Positions 27,642-35,459 of a DNA stretch of 64,000 nucleotides are shown piece after piece. Every line of letters starts with the position of its first letter. The first letter of the stretch is position 1. Origin of the DNA: CAWCBG01 sp963793845. Lineage in GTDB: Bacteria; Acidobacteriota; Terriglobia; Terriglobales; Acidobacteriaceae. The notes beneath the pieces are model-generated. The model worked only from the letters and a program-made list of their open reading frames with translations, was not told the origin of the DNA and did not search any database. The stretch is taken from NCBI GenBank assembly GCA_963793845.1, contig CAWCBG010000002.1, forward strand, positions 744,001 to 808,000, read 5' to 3'. The translations under genes were made by a program, and so were the position numbers.

Positions 27642-28694
27642 ATGCCAAATACTATGCTTGCTGTGGTAAAGCCGGAGCCCGCTCCGGGCATCGAAATCCG
27701 CGAAGTTCCCAAACCTAAATTCGGATCGGGCGACGTTCTGGTGAAGGTCCAGGTTGCCTCCATTTGCGGCACCGACCTGCACATATACAACTGGGACCAA
27801 TGGGCTCAACGCCGCATTCATCCCCCGCTCATTCCCGGGCACGAGTTCTGCGGCATGGTCGAGGCCGTCGGTCACGAGGTGACCAGCGTTAAGGAAGGTG
27901 ACTTCGTCTCCGCCGAGATGCACGTGGCTTGCGGCAAATGTCTGCAGTGCCGCACTGGCGAGGCGCACATCTGCCAGCACGTGAAGATCATCGGCGTGGA
28001 CGCCAACGGCGCGTTCGCCGAATACGTCGTCATACCCGAGACCAACATCTGGAAGCTGGACCCGTCGATTCCCGAGGACTACGCCTCGATCCTCGATCCG
28101 CTCGGCAACGCCGTGCACACCGTGCTGGCGGGCGACATTGCCGCCAAGAGCGTTGCCATCACGGGTTGTGGACCGATCGGATTGTTTTCCATCGCGGTGG
28201 CACGAGCCTGCGGAGCCACTCAGATATTTGCCCTCGAAGTTAACGAGCATCGCCGCAAGATCGCCCTGCAGATGAAGCCCGATTTCGTTCTCGATCCCAC
28301 CAAAGACGACGTCTACAGCATCGTCATGGATAACACCGGAGGCACGGGCGTCGATGTAGTGCTGGAGATGGCGGGACGAACCGAAGCCATCCGGCTGGCG
28401 TTCAAGATTCTGCGGCTGGGCGGGCGGGTGTCGCTGCTGGGAATTCCGTCCAAGCCGGTTGAGCTTAACTTCGCGGATGACCTGATCTTTAAAGGCGCAA
28501 CTGTGCAGGGCATCAACGGCCGCAAGATGTACCAGACCTGGTATCAGATGACTGCGCTGCTCAAGGCCGGCATGCTCGATCTGCACCCCGTGATCACCGA
28601 CCGCATTGCCATGAAGGATTTCGCCGCCGGCATGGAGCGGCTGAAGACCGGCGAGGCGAGCAAGATACTGGTCTACCCGGACGGGCCGAGGTAG
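27642..28694 (+). CDS. tdh: L-threonine 3-dehydrogenase
   Basis: 350 residues, zinc-dependent medium-chain dehydrogenase. It oxidises L-threonine with NAD+ to 2-amino-3-ketobutyrate. Catalytic-zinc ligands are C42 (SICGTDLH) and H67/E68 (PGHEF). The structural-zinc cysteines are C97, C100, C103 and C111 (CGKCLQCRTGEAHIC). The Rossmann motif is AITGCGPIGLFSIA. The segment ICGTDLHIYNWDQWAQRRI is characteristic of Tdh. The next gene, kbl, takes the product, so the two form a threonine-to-glycine pathway. ATG 27654 is an alternative start. Confidence 0.95.
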   Translation: MPNTMLAVVKPEPAPGIEIREVPKPKFGSGDVLVKVQVASICGTDLHIYNWDQWAQRRIHPPLIPGHEFCGMVEAVGHEVTSVKEGDFVSAEMHVACGKCLQCRTGEAHICQHVKIIGVDANGAFAEYVVIPETNIWKLDPSIPEDYASILDPLGNAVHTVLAGDIAAKSVAITGCGPIGLFSIAVARACGATQIFALEVNEHRRKIALQMKPDFVLDPTKDDVYSIVMDNTGGTGVDVVLEMAGRTEAIRLAFKILRLGGRVSLLGIPSKPVELNFADDLIFKGATVQGINGRKMYQTWYQMTALLKAGMLDLHPVITDRIAMKDFAAGMERLKTGEASKILVYPDGPR

Positions 28695-28750
28695 GACCGA
28701 GCCTCGTGTGACACGAGCTACAATATTGAGCGGCACATCGGAGTGATTCC

Positions 28751-29968
28751 ATGACAACCACGACGGCCCGCACTAATCCGCTTTCTTATCTGACCGATCA
28801 ACTGGACGAACTCAAGCAGAAGGGCACCTACTTCAAACTGCGGGTGCTCGACGACGAGCAGGCGCCGGTCTGCACGTTCGACGGCAAGAAGGTCATCAAC
28901 CTGGCTTCCAACAACTACCTCGGGCTGACCACCCATCCCAAATTACGCGAGGCCGCGCTGGAAGCCACGCGTAAGTATGGTGTCGGCTCGGGCGCGGTGC
29001 GCACCATCGCCGGAACCATGAAGATTCACATGGAACTGGAGGAGAAGATCGCGCGCTTCAAGAACGTCGAAGCCTGCGTGGTCTTCCAGTCCGGCTTTAC
29101 CGCGAACGCGGGAACGGTTTCGGCGCTGCTGGGCAAAGAAGACTTCATCGTCTCCGACGAGCTGAATCATGCCAGCATCATCGACGGCGCCCGGCTTTCG
29201 CGGGCCAAGATCAAGGTCTTCCGCCACAAAGATCTCGCCCACGCGGAGGAGCAGCTTGAGTCGATCAAGAATGAGCCCGGCCGCAGGCTACTGATCACAG
29301 ATGGTGTCTTCTCCATGGACGGCGACATCGGTCCGTTGCCCGGCCTGTGCGATCTGGCTGAGAAATACGGCGCCATCATGATGGTGGACGATGCGCATTC
29401 GTCCGGAGTGCTGGGCCGCAATGGCCGCGGCACCATCGATCATTTCAACGTACATGGCCGGGTCGATGTCCAGGTGGGCACGCTGTCGAAGGCCATCGGC
29501 GCGCTGGGTGGATACGTTTGTGGCACCCGCGACTTGATTGAATTCCTCTATCATCGCGGGCGGCCGTTCCTGTTCTCCACCTCGCATCCGCCATCCGTAG
29601 CAGCGACCTGCATCGCAGCCTTCGATGTTCTGGAGCAGGAGCCCGAGCGCATCGACAAGCTATGGGAGAACACCCGCTACTGGAAGCAGCAGCTTGGCGA
29701 TGTCGGCTTCAACATCGGTGGCGTAACCACGCCAGCCAGCGAGACGCCGATTACCCCCATCATCATTGGCGATGGCCGGCTCACCATGGACTTCTCCCGC
29801 GAGCTGTTCAACCAGGGCGTGATGGGAACGGGCATCGCCTTTCCGACTGTGCCGGAAGGCAAGGCACGTATCCGCACCATCGTTACTGCGACCCATACGC
29901 GTGAAGAGCTCGACCAGGCGCTGGAGACGCTGAAGCGAGTGGGCAAGCGCATGGGAATTCTCGCGTAG
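28751..29968 (+). CDS. kbl: Glycine C-acetyltransferase (2-amino-3-ketobutyrate CoA ligase)
   Basis: 405 residues, PLP-dependent alpha-oxoamine synthase. It cleaves 2-amino-3-ketobutyrate with CoA to glycine and acetyl-CoA, the step after Tdh. Signatures are NLASNNYLGLTTHPKLREA, GVGSGAVRTIAGT, MMVDDAHSSGVLG and the PLP lysine K247 in VGTLSKAIGALGGY. It begins 56 bases after tdh on the same strand. The C-terminus (GKARIRTIVTATHTREELD) is complete. Confidence 0.95.
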   Translation: MTTTTARTNPLSYLTDQLDELKQKGTYFKLRVLDDEQAPVCTFDGKKVINLASNNYLGLTTHPKLREAALEATRKYGVGSGAVRTIAGTMKIHMELEEKIARFKNVEACVVFQSGFTANAGTVSALLGKEDFIVSDELNHASIIDGARLSRAKIKVFRHKDLAHAEEQLESIKNEPGRRLLITDGVFSMDGDIGPLPGLCDLAEKYGAIMMVDDAHSSGVLGRNGRGTIDHFNVHGRVDVQVGTLSKAIGALGGYVCGTRDLIEFLYHRGRPFLFSTSHPPSVAATCIAAFDVLEQEPERIDKLWENTRYWKQQLGDVGFNIGGVTTPASETPITPIIIGDGRLTMDFSRELFNQGVMGTGIAFPTVPEGKARIRTIVTATHTREELDQALETLKRVGKRMGILA

Positions 29969-29980
29969 GTGGAATGTTCG

Positions 29981-30415
29981 ATGTGGCAAAGGACGAAACA
30001 ATTCTTTGCTCGGATCGCACGTACGACAGCCGCATCGCTCCGCTCAACTGGGGGCGGGCAAGTTCCAGCCAGCCAATGCGACTACGTCGTGCGGGGCAGT
30101 AGAGGAGATTTATATGGATGCCGTTGGCTAAATTGCCAAGCGCCACGCGGGCATCAAGGGCCACACAAGGATCCCTACGGCCGAGGCTTCCAGTCGAATA
30201 TCCGCTCGCACCACATCCGCAAAGGTCAAATGCCGTGTGAGTTCGTTCTGAAGGTTGATCCATCTGAGTACGCTGGACGGCAGTACTTGCGTTGCTTTCG
30301 AATCGAGGGCCACTTTGGCCTGCACCGCGACGAGTATGGTGGCCGCTTCAGGTCCAATACTCTCGACACGGATGTCATGACGTACGATTCACGCTACTCG
30401 CGGAGGAGCAAGTGA
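29981..30415 (+). CDS. Protein with duplicated Cys/His motif, unknown function
   Basis: 144 residues from ATG 29981, preceded by AGGTGGA. Two copies of one unit are visible. Unit 1 runs from CDYVV through GCRWLNCQAPRGHQGPHKDP to YGRGFQSN. Unit 2 runs from CEFVL through YLRCFRIEGHFGLHRDEY to GGRFRSN. Each has C...C...GHxGxH followed by YGxxFxSN, four likely zinc ligands. The N-terminus is basic and the C-terminus Arg-rich, so nucleic-acid binding is possible. I do not recognise the family. It overlaps the next gene by 4 bases, so the two are coupled. Confidence 0.7.
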   Translation: MWQRTKQFFARIARTTAASLRSTGGGQVPASQCDYVVRGSRGDLYGCRWLNCQAPRGHQGPHKDPYGRGFQSNIRSHHIRKGQMPCEFVLKVDPSEYAGRQYLRCFRIEGHFGLHRDEYGGRFRSNTLDTDVMTYDSRYSRRSK

Positions 30416-30843
30416 AGCGTTGGGCTGCGATGTTGATAGGAGCAGCTTGCGCTGCGATATTGGTTCCGCTGCTCGTAAGGCATGGCCAACTAGTATTAGG
30501 ACTTGTGTTACGGCATGGGTTCGCGCTGGTTTGCCATCAGCGTCCAGAGCGTTCGTTCGTGGTCTTTGGCGGTACAGTTGCTGTCTGCGCGAGGTGCCTG
30601 GGGATCTACCTGGGAGCCGGAGTGGGGCTGCTGTTTCGCACTTCACGTAAGCAGGCATTGCGGTTCTTGATCACGGCGGCGGCCTTCAACCTGATCGACA
30701 TCGCGAGCGAGCTCGCAGGGCTGCATGGAAACTGGCTCTGGGTGCGGTTTGGGCTGGGGCTTCTCCTGGGAGCGGCGTCGGGACTGCTGGTTTCGTCGAT
30801 GACGACAGGTCGACCGATCAGAACAGCCGCAGTCAGGGTTTAG
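30412..30843 (+). CDS. DUF2085 family membrane protein
   Basis: 143 residues from a GTG inside the stop of the previous gene, with GGAGGAG just upstream. The start and RBS decide against the longer open frame from 30292. The DUF2085 signature is present: CHQRPERSFVVFGGTVAVCARCLGIYLGA. There are three or four membrane helices (AAMLIGAACAAILVPLL, LGIYLGAGVGLLF, FLITAAAFNLIDIA, GLGLLLGAASGLLV). The conserved cysteines (CHQR, CARC) suggest a metal or redox site. The function is unknown. Confidence 0.82.
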   Translation: MKRWAAMLIGAACAAILVPLLVRHGQLVLGLVLRHGFALVCHQRPERSFVVFGGTVAVCARCLGIYLGAGVGLLFRTSRKQALRFLITAAAFNLIDIASELAGLHGNWLWVRFGLGLLLGAASGLLVSSMTTGRPIRTAAVRV

Positions 30844-30866
30844 GAGCCGCGCCAACCGTTTACAAC

Positions 30867-32150
30867 TTACCCTTCGTGGACGATCCTTCCACCTAAAATG
30901 GTCGCCACGACTTTGCCGGTGAAGCTCCAGCCGTCAAAAGGTGTATTGTGCGACTTCGATTTCGATCGGTTTACGTCGAAGATCCATTTCTTCTTTGGGT
31001 CAAAGATAGTGACGTCGCCGTGAGCCCCAATCGCCAGTGTTCCCCGGCCCTCCAGGTTGAAGATCTTCGCCGCGTTCGACGAGAGCAGTTCGACAATGCG
31101 CCACAACGGCAGCTTGAAGTGATGATGCAGCACCGTGATCGCCAGCGGCAGCGCAGTTTCCAGGCCGGCGATGCCGAAGGAGGCGCGCTCGAACTCCACC
31201 TGCTTCTCGTGGAAGGCATGCGGCGCGTGATCTGTGGCGATGACATCCATGGTTCCGTCGATGAGGCCCTCGATCATGGCGTCGCGATCGGCTGCTGAGC
31301 GCAGCGGCGGATTCATCTTGTAGTTGGTGTCGAACTCCCCGATGTTGTCGTCGAGCAGGGTAAAGTGATGCGGCGTGACCTCGGCTGTGACATGCAGCCC
31401 CGTTTTCTTCGCCCGGCGCACGGCTTCGAGCGCCTCACGGGTGGAGATGTGCGCGACGTGAATGTGGCCCCTCGTCTCACGGGCAAGCGCAATGTCGCGC
31501 TGCACGATACCTGACTCTGCCGCGTTCGGCATGCCGCGCAATCCAAGCCGAAACGACGCAGGCCCCAGATTCATCGAGCATCCGCCGGTCAGGCGCGTGT
31601 CCTCGGCATGCTGCACCACCGGCATCTTCAGCTTGGCCGAGAGGCGCAAGGCTTCACGCATTAGCTTGTCATCGAGAATCGGCTTGCCATCATCGCTCAC
31701 CGCGACGGCGCCCGCCTTCTTCAGCGCGGCAAAATCGGTGAGCTTCTCGCCCATGCTGCCTAACGTGGCCGCCGCAACGGGGAAGACATTTACCGCTGCG
31801 CCGCGCTCGGCGGCCTGCATCCAGCGGGTGATTTCGGCGGAGTCATTGACCGGAACGGTATTCGGCATGGGGCAAACCGAAGTAAATCCTCCCGCCGCCG
31901 CTGCCGCGGTTCCGGTGGCAATCGTCTCTTTGTGCGACTGGCCCGGCTCTCGCAGATGGATGTGAAGGTCGATGAAGCCAGGCGCGACCACCAGTCCCTT
32001 GGCGTTCATGGTCTGCTTCGACTCGCCGCGCAGCTTCCCCGGAGAGGCGAGGGCGGCCACGCGTCCATCGCGCAATAGCACGTCCATCTCCTGATCGACA
32101 CCTGTGGCCGGATCGATCACACGTCCACGTTCTATCAGCAATGAGTCCAT
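30867..32150 (-). CDS. pyrC: Dihydroorotase
   Basis: 427 residues, third enzyme of pyrimidine synthesis (carbamoyl-aspartate to dihydroorotate). The metal site HIHLREPG is seen in FIDLHIHLREPGQSHKET, along with further histidines in QHAED, HVAHIST and EVTPHH, and the catalytic Asp in IATDHAPH. The first residue MDSLLIERGRVIDPATGVDQ is typical of class I enzymes. It follows pyrB directly: the pyrB stop is the base before the pyrC ATG. Confidence 0.95.
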   Translation of the reverse strand: MDSLLIERGRVIDPATGVDQEMDVLLRDGRVAALASPGKLRGESKQTMNAKGLVVAPGFIDLHIHLREPGQSHKETIATGTAAAAAGGFTSVCPMPNTVPVNDSAEITRWMQAAERGAAVNVFPVAAATLGSMGEKLTDFAALKKAGAVAVSDDGKPILDDKLMREALRLSAKLKMPVVQHAEDTRLTGGCSMNLGPASFRLGLRGMPNAAESGIVQRDIALARETRGHIHVAHISTREALEAVRRAKKTGLHVTAEVTPHHFTLLDDNIGEFDTNYKMNPPLRSAADRDAMIEGLIDGTMDVIATDHAPHAFHEKQVEFERASFGIAGLETALPLAITVLHHHFKLPLWRIVELLSSNAAKIFNLEGRGTLAIGAHGDVTIFDPKKKWIFDVNRSKSKSHNTPFDGWSFTGKVVATILGGRIVHEG

Positions 32151-33059
32151 CTAACGGGCCACTCCTAGGACGGTAGCCAGAATTGCCATACGCGTCTTAA
32201 CCCCGTTTGCCACCTGCTCGTGCACAACCGACTGCGGTCCGTCGGCAACCTCGCTGGTCAGTTCCATGCCGCGAATGATTGGGCCGGGATGCATGAGAAT
32301 GGCATCGGGTTTTGCCAGCTTCATGCGCTCGGCGTTGATCTGGTAGTTCGCGATGTATGCTTCGATGCCAAGTTCCTTGCCGGCCAACCGCTCTTTCTGA
32401 ACGCGCAGCGACATCACGACGTCAGCACCCTGCAGCGCTGCCTCAAGATCGTGGCAAGCGGTAACGCCCGCAGCTATGGTCGCCGAAACGTCGGGCACAA
32501 GCTCCGGCGGTCCGCAGAAGATGGTTTCCGCCTCAAACTTCGACAGCAAGTGCGCGTTGGAGCGGGCCACGCGGCTATGAAAGACGTCGCCGACGATGAC
32601 TACGCGCAAGCCCTTCAGCTTCTTCTTGTAATTGGTAATCGTCAGGGCATCCAGCAGGGCCTGCGACGGATGTTGGTGCATACCGTCTCCGGCGTTGACC
32701 AGCGGCGTCGGTATATAACGCGACAGCAGATACGGCGCGCCGCTATTGGGATGACGCAGAACGATCACGTCGGCGCCCAGCGACGTAATGGTCCAGGCAG
32801 TGTCGATCAACGACTCGCCCTTTTCGATGCTGGATGAGGCCGCGGTAATCAATGTAGTGGTAGCGCCCAGCGCCTTGGCGGCAAATTCAAACGAGGTGCG
32901 GGTCCTGGTGGACGACTCATAGAAGAGCAGCACTACACGCTTGCCGCGCAACCACTGCGGCGCGCGGCGCGGGTTGAGGCGCCGGGCCAGCGCCAATATC
33001 GCTTCGATTTGTGCAGTGGTGAGTTGATCGGTGCCCAGCAGCGAACGCAGTGGCTTCAT
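32151..33059 (-). CDS. pyrB: Aspartate carbamoyltransferase catalytic subunit
   Basis: 302 residues. It joins carbamoyl phosphate and aspartate. The carbamoyl-phosphate site is FYESSTRTRTSFEFAA. The second-half motifs are VVIVGDVFHSRVARSN, NAGDGMHQHPSQALLD and MHPGPIIRGMEL. It starts within the last codons of pyrR (4-base overlap) and ends against pyrC. No regulatory subunit (pyrI) is present, as usual outside enterobacteria. Confidence 0.96.
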   Translation of the reverse strand: MKPLRSLLGTDQLTTAQIEAILALARRLNPRRAPQWLRGKRVVLLFYESSTRTRTSFEFAAKALGATTTLITAASSSIEKGESLIDTAWTITSLGADVIVLRHPNSGAPYLLSRYIPTPLVNAGDGMHQHPSQALLDALTITNYKKKLKGLRVVIVGDVFHSRVARSNAHLLSKFEAETIFCGPPELVPDVSATIAAGVTACHDLEAALQGADVVMSLRVQKERLAGKELGIEAYIANYQINAERMKLAKPDAILMHPGPIIRGMELTSEVADGPQSVVHEQVANGVKTRMAILATVLGVAR

Positions 33060-33637
33060 TGGCCCTCGGCGACCCGCTCAACCAGCAGAACTTTTTCGGC
33101 GCTATCCGTCTCTTGCAGTTTGACTTCGACAATCTCCCGGTCGGTGGTTGGAACTTTGCGTCCGACAAATGCCGCCTCGATGGGAAGCTCGCGGTGGCCG
33201 CGATCGATGAGCACACAGAGTTGAATGCGGCGCGGACGGCCGTGATCGAAAAGTGCGTCCAGCGCCGCTCGCGTCGTCCTGCCGGTGTAAAGCACGTCAT
33301 CCACGAGAATGATGTCCTTGTCCTGGATGTCGAATTCCATTTCACCGGGCGTGACCTCGGGACGATGCCCAACCGTGGAAAGGTCGTCGCGATAGAAGGT
33401 GATGTCGAGCGTTCCCACCGGCACTTCGGTCTTCTCGATACGGCCCAGGATCTTGGCCAGCCGCTGCGCCAGCGGTACTCCGCGGCGCTTGATGCCTATG
33501 AGACCGAGGTTGGCCACGCCATTGTTCTTCTCGACAATCTCGTGGGCCAGGCGAACCAGGGTGCGCTCGATTTCGGAGGCGGAAAGGATTTGCGATTTCT
33601 CGCGCAGGGTAGGTGGACGTGTCGAAGGAACTGTCAT
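33056..33637 (-). CDS. pyrR: PyrR bifunctional pyrimidine regulator / uracil phosphoribosyltransferase
   Basis: 193 residues from ATG 33637 (MTVPSTRPPTLREKSQI). The PRPP-binding motif is IILVDDVLYTGRTTRAALDAL. GIKRRGVPLAQRLA and LDITFYRDDLS match PyrR. In Gram-positive bacteria PyrR controls pyr mRNA by attenuation in response to UMP. I did not find a terminator/antiterminator pair in the 68 bases upstream, so its regulatory role here is unproven. It is the first gene of the coupled pyrR-pyrB-pyrC set. Confidence 0.94.
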   Translation of the reverse strand: MTVPSTRPPTLREKSQILSASEIERTLVRLAHEIVEKNNGVANLGLIGIKRRGVPLAQRLAKILGRIEKTEVPVGTLDITFYRDDLSTVGHRPEVTPGEMEFDIQDKDIILVDDVLYTGRTTRAALDALFDHGRPRRIQLCVLIDRGHRELPIEAAFVGRKVPTTDREIVEVKLQETDSAEKVLLVERVAEGQ

Positions 33638-33705
33638 GCCTGTTGAATCATACGAAAAGCGTCCTAGCGGGGCAAATGAGATTGGATGCGCCCGATCCGA
33701 AACGT

Positions 33706-34431
33706 CTAGCGAAAATCTTTGCGCCGGGGGAACATGGAGGCTCCGAGCGCACCGCCAGCGGCAGTAAATAACAGGAAGGCTACGGCAACAATCGCCAGCA
33801 TCAGTACGAATAATGCGGCAGCGCCTTCGGGTGTGTTGAGCCTGTCCATCAACTGTTGGGCCATCTTCTGAACCTCGGGATCGGGGTTGCGCTCCAGGGC
33901 TTTCTGCATCTGTTCCTGCATTTGCTGACGAAAATCGGAGGCATGAAACACCAGGAACTGCAGAGTACTCATGACGGCATTGAGCAGGAACGCAAACACT
34001 CCCGCCAGGCCACCGAGCCGCATTCCCATGCCCGGCGTGATTACCGTGCCGGGCACCTGCCGCTGATACAGGGTCACAGAGAGCGCGCCCGCGCCCAGCA
34101 GCCAAAGGCAGCATCCCAGCGAGATGTAAGGGATACTGGAAAGCAGCCCGGCGCCCACGCCCACCATGAGCGCGCCCTTCCAGGCAAGATCCCAATGGAT
34201 GGCGTTTGGTTGTCCTGGATAGACAGTGCCTTCAGGAGCCCATGATGCACGAGACGCCGTCGGCGGCGCTTGTCCCGCGGGCGGCGGAGGTGCGCTGTCC
34301 TGCTCCGGCGATATGACGCGGATCTGCGGAGCCCCGCAGGACGGGCAAAACGGAACTCCTTCAGGAATGGAAGCGTGGCAGCTGTAACAGGGATGGTCCA
34401 CCGCAAAAAACGTTACAGGAGTTGGGCCCAC
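33706..34431 (-). CDS. Zinc-ribbon membrane protein, unknown function
   Basis: About 241 residues from a GTG at 34431 (a GTG 10 codons further in, before DHPCYSC, is an alternative). The N-terminal zinc ribbon is CYSCHASIPEGVPFCPSCGA. A Pro-rich linker follows, then helices LMVGVGAGLLSSIPYISLGC, CLWLLGAGALSVTLYQ, GLAGVFAFLLNAVMSTLQFL and ALFVLMLAIVAVAFLLFTAA. An amphipathic helix (FRQQMQEQMQKALE) lies between the last two helices. This resembles acidobacterial zinc-ribbon/YtxH-like membrane proteins of unknown role. It lies 68 bases before pyrR on the same strand. Confidence 0.72.
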   Translation of the reverse strand: MGPTPVTFFAVDHPCYSCHASIPEGVPFCPSCGAPQIRVISPEQDSAPPPPAGQAPPTASRASWAPEGTVYPGQPNAIHWDLAWKGALMVGVGAGLLSSIPYISLGCCLWLLGAGALSVTLYQRQVPGTVITPGMGMRLGGLAGVFAFLLNAVMSTLQFLVFHASDFRQQMQEQMQKALERNPDPEVQKMAQQLMDRLNTPEGAAALFVLMLAIVAVAFLLFTAAGGALGASMFPRRKDFR

Positions 34432-34493
34432 GCTGCAACCACACCTGCAGGAACTGCCGAAGAATCATCTTGCCGCAACGGTATGCGGGATCG

Positions 34494-34877
34494 TCAGACG
34501 TTGACCCGATCACCATGACTGGGAGGTTGACTGGTGACCAGCATGCGTACCGGGTGTCCACTTCGGTTCAGAGCCTGATGGCGGTGGCCGGGGGCAACCT
34601 CCAGTCCTTGGCCCGCTTGCAGAACAAATTCACGGTGCTCGACTTCGAGGGTCAATTCGCCTTCGAGAACGTAGAAGAATTGGCGGGCCCGAACGTGGGA
34701 GTGCCGAATCTCGCTCGAACCGGGAGGCATGAGTTCCTCGATGATGCTGAGCTCGGATGTTTTGACCAGGTGCCAGCCGTCGCAGTCAGTCCCCTGCGGG
34801 CCTCCCCACTTGTAATGTTCAGCCGATTCGGTGCTGATAACTACTGGCATCAATCGCTCAAGGGCGGCTTCACTCAT
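34494..34877 (-). CDS. Small cupin-domain protein
   Basis: 127 residues, single cupin barrel. Metal-ligand candidates are in PPGSSEIRHSHVRARQFFYV (H, H, Q/E positions) and PGHRHQAL (H). The two cupin motifs are separated by GELTLEVEHREFVLQAGQ. Substrates of such stand-alone cupins cannot be told from sequence. It lies 9 bases downstream of the lipoprotein gene and so probably shares its transcript. Confidence 0.85.
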   Translation of the reverse strand: MSEAALERLMPVVISTESAEHYKWGGPQGTDCDGWHLVKTSELSIIEELMPPGSSEIRHSHVRARQFFYVLEGELTLEVEHREFVLQAGQGLEVAPGHRHQALNRSGHPVRMLVTSQPPSHGDRVNV

Positions 34878-34886
34878 TGCAGGTTT

Positions 34887-35459
34887 CTACAGTTCGCCTT
34901 CTTTGCCATGCATTTGAATGAGCACGGTGCCGAAGCGCGTTCCTTTTCCGTCCGGCTGAATGGATACCAGGTGCTGATTATCGTTGGTGCCGACTTTCAC
35001 TTCCCATCCATCGCCGCTGGCATCGCCGCAACTGACTTTCTCATTGCCATTGTCGCCGTGATGCCCTGATCCATTGTCGTTGTGTCCCTTGCACACCACG
35101 ACATCGCCCCACTTCTTCAGCTTGTCTTCGTAGAACGTCTTCACCTTGTCGGGCGAGTCGTCGGTTACGAACTCAGCAGCAACTACCTTGAGTCCAAAGC
35201 CCATGCCGGCAATATTGACGTTCGCATGGTGGGTGTCGCCCGAACTTTCGGGACGGGGACGCGCACCTGGATATACCGGGATTCCGTTGTCGGCAGATTT
35301 TTGGTTGGTATCCACCTTCAGGTTGGCGAAGGGCGTCTGAATATCCACCTTCTTGTTCTGCTGGTCTTTGTCATCAACATGAACACTGCATCCGGCCAGC
35401 AGCAAGACGAGGCTGCAGAGAACAATGCCTACGAATAACTTGCGCGCACCATATTTCAT
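34887..35459 (-). CDS. Lipoprotein with His/Asp/Gly-rich loop, unknown function
   Basis: 190 residues from ATG 35459, which has a strong GGAGG ribosome site and overlaps the stop of the GH3 gene (ATGA). The signal sequence ends in a lipobox (SLVLLLAGC). The mature part has a beta-rich fold (KVVAAEFVTDDSPDKVKTFY suggests a stress/solute-type domain). It contains the segment C-KGHNDNGSGHHGDNGNEKVS-C, a His/Asp/Asn-rich loop bracketed by two cysteines that looks suited to binding a metal. It is coupled to the GH3 enzyme and followed by the cupin. Confidence 0.75.
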   Translation of the reverse strand: MKYGARKLFVGIVLCSLVLLLAGCSVHVDDKDQQNKKVDIQTPFANLKVDTNQKSADNGIPVYPGARPRPESSGDTHHANVNIAGMGFGLKVVAAEFVTDDSPDKVKTFYEDKLKKWGDVVVCKGHNDNGSGHHGDNGNEKVSCGDASGDGWEVKVGTNDNQHLVSIQPDGKGTRFGTVLIQMHGKEGEL

